A DNA stretch of 64,000 bases from Talpa occidentalis (taxonomy: Eukaryota > Chordata > Mammalia > Eulipotyphla > Talpidae). Positions 57,151 to 64,000 of the stretch are shown piece by piece. The first letter of the stretch is position 1. Every line of letters begins with the position of its first letter. The notes under the pieces were generated by a model. The model was not told the origin of the DNA. It worked only from the letters and a program-made list of their open reading frames with translations, and did not search any database. The position numbers and the translations under genes are program-made. The stretch is from contig NW_023604861.1 of assembly GCF_014898055.3 (NCBI RefSeq), positions 102,736,083-102,800,082 of the forward strand, in the 5' to 3' direction.

Positions 57151-59445
57151 TTTAATACTGAAATCTGAACCACCTTGGAGAGTTACTCATTTTCCCTGGG
57201 CACCTTCCATGCACACATGAGATATACATGTTAATAAATTCCTATTTTTTTCTCTTGTTAACCTAAGTTTTATTATAGGGATTTCTGCTAAAAACCTATA
57301 AGGGTAGAGGAAAAATTAGTTTTACTTCCTTACAATCCTTAGAAACACTGTCATTTATTGGGTTCCCAAAGGTGCAAAGATACTTTGAGAATCTGTAAGT
57401 ATTGGTTGAATTGATGAATGAGTGTGCCTTATGTGAAATACTAGCATGCTAGTCAACAGTTCCTATGGGTTGTTTTGCTTTCTGATCTCACTGAACATCA
57501 GAACTCAGCCATAATGAGACAGTTTACAGGATAGGTAGTCTTCCTCCAACACATGTTATCACAGTGCCTGGAGGAAGGTTAGTAGGGTAGAAGTATATGT
57601 CCCTCTTACGTGGATCTATTTGTGACAAATCCCAGATTTGTAAAGTCTTTTATAAATAAATATATACATTTCTTATTGTAATTCCTTTATTTTATGGGGG
57701 AAAACTGATGCTTTGAAAAACTATGTGGTTAGATATCTGAAGATAAATCTTATTTTAATGTATTAGAAGCATTCAGTGTTAAAATGCAATTCATTTATAA
57801 CTCGGATCTTGCTGAATGCAACTTTTCAGAAAGCAAATACATTTCTCTGTTGAAATGTGCAAATGCCTCTGCAAAAAAGAAAGAGACAAAAACATTTCAT
57901 CTTATGCTTGTCAATAAAACATTCATGCCACTGCCTAATTCTTAATAGGGCTGCCCTTTAAGAAGATCTCTCCAGATTTTTACTGAGATCTGTCTTTTTT
58001 TCTTAAATGAATCCAGGTTGAACTTGAAGAACTTTCAAATATGTAAAAATAAAATCATAAAGTCAACAACACTATGAGTACTGACTTTTTGTAGGCAATT
58101 ATTTTTAATTGAATTATCACAAAACTAAGGATTTGGGGTTGTAAAAGCAGAATTCAAAGGTGAACATAAAATACTAACAGTGTAAAAATATGTAAAAAAA
58201 ACCCCAAAAGGCATGTAATATCAGTTTTAATTATTATCTTACTAGTACTAGGTTCTCTTGTGGATATTTTACTGATACCCAATGATAGAGCCATTTGCGG
58301 GTCCCCACTGGTCATCAAGTGCTTCTAGTGAACTAGATAATAGGGTTTCTGCTGACCTTGAGAGAGTGCTGGCGCCCCATTGTGGTGCAGAGGAGACTCT
58401 GCACGAATGCGTAGTCCCTCAGTCAATCTCCATTCTTCGCTTGAGAAATAGAAATACAGGTTCACATAACTTTAGAGATGTATGTTTTCACACCACAGCC
58501 ACCACCAAAGCAACCATAATCCTCCACCATGGTCACTACACCATAGTCACTAAATCATATACTGTTATAAACCATTGTTACATTAATAAAATGAAACAAT
58601 TAAAATGAATAGAAATATAGATGGATAACACATGAAAACTTCTCTGTGCTAGCTTGTGGAGATCTCTGCCTGTTCCTTCACACAAAAGTTCCTGGAAATA
58701 CAACTTTCAACAACTTCACTAAGGTCCAAGCTCTGTGTGACAAGAGACAGAAAGTTAAATCTCAAGTCCTCCAGAGCCTTCCACGGCAGGAAGGGGGATT
58801 TCAGACCAACTGTGTGCTAGGAGACAATCCTAATTTCCTCTGTAGAACTCAAATTTTTATTTTTTTAAGGTGTATTTCTCTTTAAACTACATTCTAAATC
58901 CTCAGTGATTTTTAGCTCAAGTCCTGCTTGATAACTGTTTGATTCAGGACAGTTCCTAGTAAACATTTATATGCTACATAAGGTCAATCTCAAATCATAG
59001 CATTTTTATATATGAAAATGAAATTATGTACAAAAATTTTAAAATCTTGTCATGATTGGATTTTATATATATTCTCGGTATGAGGGTACAAAAGAAATGT
59101 GAAATCCCAAAATATGAACCAGAGATTATTGAAAGAAAACATCTCATGCAGAACTGTTGATGCTGAGTCTGCAACAAATGCAAAAAGCCCTACAGCCTGG
59201 ATCCCTAATGCAGAGAAGCTCTCAATTCCCAGCCAAATCACCCATTCTAGGAAGTAAGGACAAAAGAATGAATCAAACAACTTTCTGTCTAGCAGGAGAA
59301 AAGTAAAATGATTAGTGTTCAGAAGGAAAGCTATGGGGAAATATCAAAAGGAATAAAAGGAGGCTCTAGTCCCTTAGGCAAATGTCAGGTAGCTGGTTGC
59401 ATTTGTGCTGAGACCCTAGGTGTATTACTCAAAATGAAGGGCAGA
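57151..59445. other. Intergenic, no gene recognised
   Basis: The open frame at 58282-58608 shows no motif I know. CACCACCAAAGCAACCATAA near 58500 resembles the L1 3' UTR wording at 55365. Confidence 0.45.
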
Positions 59446-59449
59446 AAGG

Positions 59450-59720
59450 AAAAAGAACAGAACATACAAAGGTCCTGCATTGAGAGGGAGCCTGGTCAGG
59501 AGTTCAGAGCATTGGGGCAGAGAGGAAAGTAGTAGGAGGGAAAAGCAGGGGTCATATCAGGGAAGTCACTGTAGGATTCTAGTTTTTCCAATGGCACTGA
59601 GAGCCTCTAAAGGAGTATAACTTGGTAGAGATATGATGTTACCTTTTGTCATTCCATGGATACAATAGTGGAATGGTGAGCCATAAAGGAAATGACTCAG
59701 ACCAGTCTACGTCAGCATGC
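59450..59720 (-). repeat. L2 fragment
   Basis: ATACAAAGGTCCTGCATTGAG, TAGTTTTTCCAATGGCACTG and AGAGATATGATGTTACCT follow reversed L2 in order. Confidence 0.6.
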
Positions 59721-60403
59721 AGGTGTAATTAACTCTCACCTGTTTTAGGAGAAAGGTGAAAAACAATAGTTTTTAAAATTGAATACTATGTTTTCCAATA
59801 CAAGAATAACTAAGAGCTTCCCCCGACCCCAAATATAGGAAAAAGTTGATAACCTTTAACTACAATAGCATAGAGAAATAAAATTCCAGCAATACTAGAA
59901 TCAATTTTTTACAGTTTCTATAGGCTGTAAGATCCCAGAAACTTTATTTATATTCTTATTTATGATGCACCATCATTCTTAAAGGCCTTAGAAATTACTG
60001 TCTCATTGTGCTCTTGTCCTGATATTGTTTCACTAACCTTGTAGAACTGGGCCTGATTTGCTTACTGTAAATAAAACTTTATTTTGCTGTGGTTTTTTTT
60101 TTTTTTGACAACTCCTAAAATATCCTACATTCTTATATTTAAAAGCATTTCAGAAATAACCTACTACTTATGGGCAAGCAGGCAGGTAGAGTGTGGAATA
60201 AAACCAGCATGACCAGACCTGGACTTGAATTTCTTCCAGATCCCTATTAATTTGTAAACTTAAGTTTGTTTGTTTGTTTTTAAACATTGATTCATCTATA
60301 ATTCTTAAATGGGTACAAGAATAACTGTCTATTTTTCTGGAGGGAGGGGGCTATGGTGATTGGAAAAAAAAATCAAGTAAAATGCCTTGCGCAGAACTTC
60401 CCA

Positions 60404-60436
<33 letters not shown>

Positions 60437-61439
60437 TTAAAGGAGACACTGCTGTTTTCTTAAAAGGGAATGTTATACACATGACTTTAATGAAAATTTC
60501 CAGTGACCATAGAAAGAAAGGCAGATTTTTTGGATGGCTCAATGATTTTTTATAAAATAAATTAAAAGGACACTTTATAAAACTCTAAGTGCTCTGTCAT
60601 TAGAATCCTCCTGTTCTATGCTGGACTTATCCCTGCATTACGTTCAAGAACCCCAAATGATTGTTCCTTACATGCTTCTATTCAGGTGGAGGCTTTTTTC
60701 CTTGTACCTTCTGATATTTCATGGATTCCCTATGTTAGAACTTTGAACAACAACAACAACAAAACTGATTTGAATGTTGAATGGTGGGGGTGGGGGGTCG
60801 TTTAATAATAGTAGGAGTCACGTTTGGACACACGCACAAAGTAATTGGGAAAAGAGGATTTTAATTCTTACATATCGACGGGAAAAATCGTTCAGTTAAT
60901 TGAATGATAACTGCTCTGCTTCGTTTAGGTTTCTGGAGATAAAGATACTGGGACAGTAAGCTTGCAACCAGGAAAGTATAAAACGCCTCTGTAAGAAGGC
61001 TGCGCACCAGGGAGAAATGAGGAGGACGCTTGGCGCAGGCAGATAAAGCTCTTTTAGATCCTTTCCTGACCACATTTTGTCCTGTAATTAGCTGAGCAAG
61101 GCTATCTGAGCTAGGCAAATCACTGGTTTTCCACGAAATAATTATATTTCTGTTGCTCTCGGACATGTACACCTCTAAGCCTGAAAACAGAGAAAGATGT
61201 TTTTCTTTTTCGCGAGCGGGGGCAGGGACAAGAGTGGAAACGACAGTGTTACAATGAGTGACAACAGCACTCGGTGCAGCAGAAAAGGTCCGTGGGAGCT
61301 TGGGAACACTGAGTTCTGCAGAGGGAGTTGCAGCCCGCAGAGGGAATGCAGTGTGATAACTCTCCGAACCGGAACCAAGATGAGCCTTTTCCAAACTTTC
61401 TGTGCCACCCAGAGGGCTCCATAGCCCATGCCAGCTTGA
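59721..61439. other. Upstream flank of SLC9A2, no gene
   Basis: An (AT)n run at 60408-60434 and a (CAA)n run at 60749-60763. Conserved enhancers may exist but cannot be seen from one sequence. Confidence 0.5.
60408..60434. repeat. (AT)n microsatellite
   Basis: About 13 AT units. Confidence 0.95.
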
Positions 61440-62137
61440 CGGCGCCTCCCCTGAGCCAGTGGATCCCCGACCCTACGGGGCTGGCTTTCCCTGCAGATCC
61501 CGATCCTATAGCGCCTCCCTGCGCGCCCAGAACCCCCGGGGTGTCCCCTGGTCGGAGCCTGCGGAGAACAGGGCGCGACGCGTGGGTCGCGCCGGCCCGT
61601 TCGCTGGATGGACGCCCGACGCGGCCTCCGGGGCGGGGACAGCTCCGGCCACCTTGCGCCCGGCGAGGCAATTCCACCCCGAGCTCGGTGGCGCCGGGGG
61701 AGGCGGGTCTCTGTGCGCGGTTGGCTAGAGGAGAGCGCAGCCGCGGCCCCGCGGGACGCCGGGGGACCCCGCGCCGCCCTCCGGCTTCTGCAGGTGCGCG
61801 GCGAGCCGCGGGGTGCGGGTGCCCCTCCCCGCTCCCCCTGCCTGCGAGCTGCTCCCGCCCCGCCCCGCCCCCGCCCCCTCGCCGCCCAGGGCAGGGCCTG
61901 TAGCTACCGCCGGAAAACCGCGGACCCGGCATGGGCCGGCGGTCGGCGGCGGAGGGTGGCTGAGGGCAGCCAAGGGTCCGCTGGGTGCGCTCGCGCCGTA
62001 GGGCGCGCTGGACCAGGCAGTGTGCGCGCTCGCCGAGCCCACAGGCTGCAGAGCCGGTCCTGCGGCGGCGGTGGCCGGTGGCAGCTCCCCCTGCTCTGTC
62101 CTGTGCGGGGCCGACCGGGTGGCGCTCTCCCGGCGCG

Positions 62138-62146
62138 ATGCTCTGA
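62138..62146 (+). promoter_or_regulatory. Minimal uORF (Met-Leu-stop) upstream of SLC9A2
   Basis: ATG CTC TGA lies 51 bp before the SLC9A2 start codon. If the transcript starts upstream of it, a scanning ribosome would meet a two-codon reading frame in a G(-3)-ATG-C context first. A second, longer upstream frame (ATG at 61931, ten codons, TGA at 61961) is possible only with a more distal start. Confidence 0.45.
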
Positions 62147-62197
62147 GCGCTTCGGGGGCCGATTACGGGACTCGTCCGGGCGCAGCGCACCGACCCC

Positions 62198-62489
62198 ATG
62201 GAACCCGCGGGCACCTGGCGGAGCCTGCGGGCCCCGCCACAACCGCTGTTGCTGCTGCTGCTGCTCCTGCAGGTGGCAGGGCCCTCGGGCGCTCTAGCCG
62301 AGACTCTGCTGGATGCGCCCAGAGCCTTGGGCAGCAGCTCCAGCCCGCCCAGCCCCGCGAGCGTGGTGGCTCCGGGAACCACGCCGTTCGAGGAGAGTCG
62401 GTTGCCAGTGTTCACCCTGGACTACCCCCACGTGCAGATCCCCTTCGAGATCACCCTCTGGATTCTGCTGGCCTCCTTGGCCAAAATTG
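62198..62489 (+). CDS. SLC9A2: SLC9A2 (NHE2) first coding exon
   Basis: The ATG at 62198 opens [16 protein letters not shown], followed by eight leucines (residues 17-24, encoded largely by a CTG run), then [39 protein letters not shown], and finally [19 protein letters not shown] and [13 protein letters not shown]. This matches the N-terminus I remember for NHE2 almost residue for residue. The exon holds 97 codons plus one base and ends at the donor GTAAGA (62490), splitting a glycine codon as expected. NHE2 is an apical Na+/H+ exchanger of gut and kidney epithelium. The leucine run forms an N-terminal hydrophobic signal or first membrane segment, and [15 protein letters not shown] (residues 83-97) begins the next membrane helix. 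The exchanger core lies in exons to the right of the window. The start is favoured by conservation and G at +4, although position -3 is C. Confidence 0.97.
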
Positions 62490-64000
62490 GTAAGAGCTGG
62501 ACCTGCGGGGTGGGGGGTGGAGGGGGGGCGGTCTGAAAGGGAAGCCCTGGAGGGGGTTGTCAGGGGTAAGCGAGTTGACCTCTGAGTTGCGTGGCCGCCT
62601 CCCAGTGAACCAGAGCAAACACGACAGAGCAGTTTCTTCTGCTAGAAGGGGGCTCGGGAGAAGGTGCGCGTTTTAGTTCTTAAGTGAACGCTGGCCTTGA
62701 AATAGCCCCAAAGTATTAGCCAATACGAACGTAGCCTAAGTGTTGCTGCTTGCTTCTGCCGCAGAAAGCCAAGTGTGACAGCTCTCTGCCAAAGTGAATA
62801 CCTGTTTAATGAGGCAAGAGGCAAGTGGGCTGGACTTTCATGTGCCCCCCCCCCCTACTGAGAGTGAGGCTCAGAGGGGCACCAAGCCTAAAATGGCTAA
62901 GACCCTGGATGCTCCAGCAAAGCTCATTGGCAGCCAGCCAGACTGCCATGTGCCTGGCTGATGAGATGCATGGAAGGGACACCTGAGTGCCTGCAGCCTT
63001 CACAGGACAGGAATGCCCAGACTCCTCCCTCCTGTAGCTAGAGACTGTCACACTCCAGGAAGCATTTCTTGAGTAACTGGAGCCAGCAAAGTGAAATGTA
63101 CATTTAAAAATAATTAACCTACTTTTCAAACTGCCCTTAGCGCTTACAGGGAAAGCTGAAGCCTCAGAATGTGTTTTCTCATCTCCATCACCCCCAACTC
63201 CACATTAACTTTTCATGATTGTGCTTCAGTTATTTTCACTTTATATTTAATATCCTTTCTACGTCTTAAAATGTCATTACGATTGTGATGGTTCAACAAC
63301 ATGTTCGCTTGAAAGACTATGCATTTGCCTTGTGAAAGGTCCTGTGCTCTAAGGTGAGGCAGGTTTCCATAAAAGCTGAGAAGACACATGGTCTGCCACC
63401 CCCAAGCAGCATGTTGGTGACACACACTCCAGTGAGCATAATACAGCAAAAGTGCAAAGTGGAGGGAGAATTTCAGAAAATATTAGATGGTGGTAGGTAG
63501 AGGGAGCCAGGGATCACTTCTTCATGCCAGGGAAATGTTTCATTTGTGTTTTTAAAGATTACCAGTTGGAGAGGAGAGGAAACAACATTTCAGGAAAGAA
63601 TAAACAAAGGCATAAATTGGGAGGAGACTGCAAAGCAGGTAGAACGGATGGTTCACAGGAGGGTGGAAGTTGTGGGAGGTGAGCCTGTAGGGCACCTTCC
63701 TTGTCAGATTAAACGACTTTGATTCTATTAGTGGTGACCGAAGGAGGCACATGCAATTTCATGACTTTGCAGTCTGTAATTGCATGACATTGCTCTAGTA
63801 GTTAAGCATTTTCATTCCACCTGAGAAATGGGATAAGGGCAATGGATGTCCCCTTCTATCCAGTAGATGTGCACATTTACATACAATCATCGCCTGTAAT
63901 AGTAAAGTCACATGCCCTCCTCTCTTAGGGTCCTTACACTCACCCTGCCACATAGGGAGGGCAGATGATCACCACTCACACTTGCCAGGGTTGGAAACTG
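62490..64000 (+). other. SLC9A2: SLC9A2 intron 1, 5' part
   Basis: Intronic sequence runs from the exon 1 donor to the window end. The first ~100 bp are still GC-rich. A C-run is at 62847-62856. An old L2 remnant on the - strand is plausible at about 63520-63790. No other coding exon was found. Confidence 0.85.
63520..63790 (-). repeat. Probable L2 fragment
   Basis: Order and wording (AGGAAAGAATAAACAAAGGC, then a TTTGATTCTATTAGTG-like block, then a CACATGCAATTTCATGACTT-like block) resemble the reverse complement of the conserved 3' half of LINE2. It is strongly diverged. Confidence 0.45.

Larger units (their letters stand above)
61440..62560 (+). promoter_or_regulatory. SLC9A2: CpG-island promoter and 5' UTR of SLC9A2
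   Basis: GC content and CpG density rise sharply at about 61440 and fall after exon 1; the surrounding intergenic DNA is AT-rich and CpG-poor. Clustered GC boxes (CCCCGCCCC and CCGCCC types) lie at about 61852-61890, with a GGGCGGGG at about 61632. There is no TATA box near the start codon, which is usual for CpG-island promoters. The transcription start cannot be fixed from sequence, but the GC-box cluster about 320 bp upstream of the ATG suggests it lies between 61890 and 62190. Long open frames on both strands here come from the lack of AT-rich stop codons. Confidence 0.85.

Noticed and set aside
58282..58608. 108-codon open frame
   Set aside because: No motif, no splice or promoter context, and part resembles L1 3' UTR wording.
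61608..62297. 229-codon forward open frame upstream of SLC9A2
   Set aside because: Same composition effect; it runs through the GC boxes and into exon 1 in the wrong frame.
61249..62415. 388-codon open frame on the reverse strand across the SLC9A2 CpG island
   Set aside because: GC-rich DNA has few stop codons; the translation is low-complexity Arg/Gly/Pro/Ala, overlaps a known coding exon antisense and shows no domain.

Overview
This window is mammalian nuclear DNA. It has spliced exons with GT/AG borders, a CpG-island promoter, a dense set of tRNA-derived SINEs, L1 copies that share one insertion grammar (target-site duplications and A-rich tails), and old MIR, L2 and MER5-like fossils. 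The host is a placental mammal. The abundant SINE (head GGGCCTCCCTGGTGGCNCAG, intact B box, tail of AAATA units) is not Alu, B1, the carnivore, horse or ruminant family. I could not name it with confidence; a bat lineage is a guess only.

Only two protein genes are supported. The left edge holds the last three coding exons of SLC9A4 (Na+/H+ exchanger 4, NHE4) on the + strand at 2093-2224, 2895-2982 and 5988-6346. The right edge holds the CpG-island promoter and first coding exon of SLC9A2 (NHE2), also on the + strand, at 62198-62489, with intron 1 running off the window. The two paralogues lie head to tail, as in the mammalian IL18RAP-SLC9A4-SLC9A2-MFSD9 block. I found no gene in the roughly 56 kb between them.

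The remaining sequence is introns, 3' UTR and intergenic DNA built from transposed elements. There are 29 SINE copies or fragments, most with clear target-site duplications. A nearly complete but broken L1 lies at 21242-26688, and a short twin-primed (internally inverted) L1 at 28924-29678. Older L1 pieces lie at about 17.4-19.1, 27.3-28.3, 43.4-43.95 and 55.3-57.15 kb. A long L2 runs across about 51.7-53.9 kb with other elements inserted in it, and two solo LTR-like pieces lie at 15.3-16.05 and 16.5-16.85 kb. Several MIR and L2 tails and microsatellites are scattered throughout.

I see no new multi-gene system. The observations most worth a second look are structural: an unidentified 853-bp retroposed sequence inserted in a MER5-like element (36075-36927), a ~90-bp inverted repeat with a ~745-bp loop (33111-34034), two SINEs inserted at the same target in SLC9A4 (three copies of one 17-bp target), a back-to-back inverted SINE pair in the same intron, and a Met-Leu-stop uORF just upstream of the SLC9A2 start codon.
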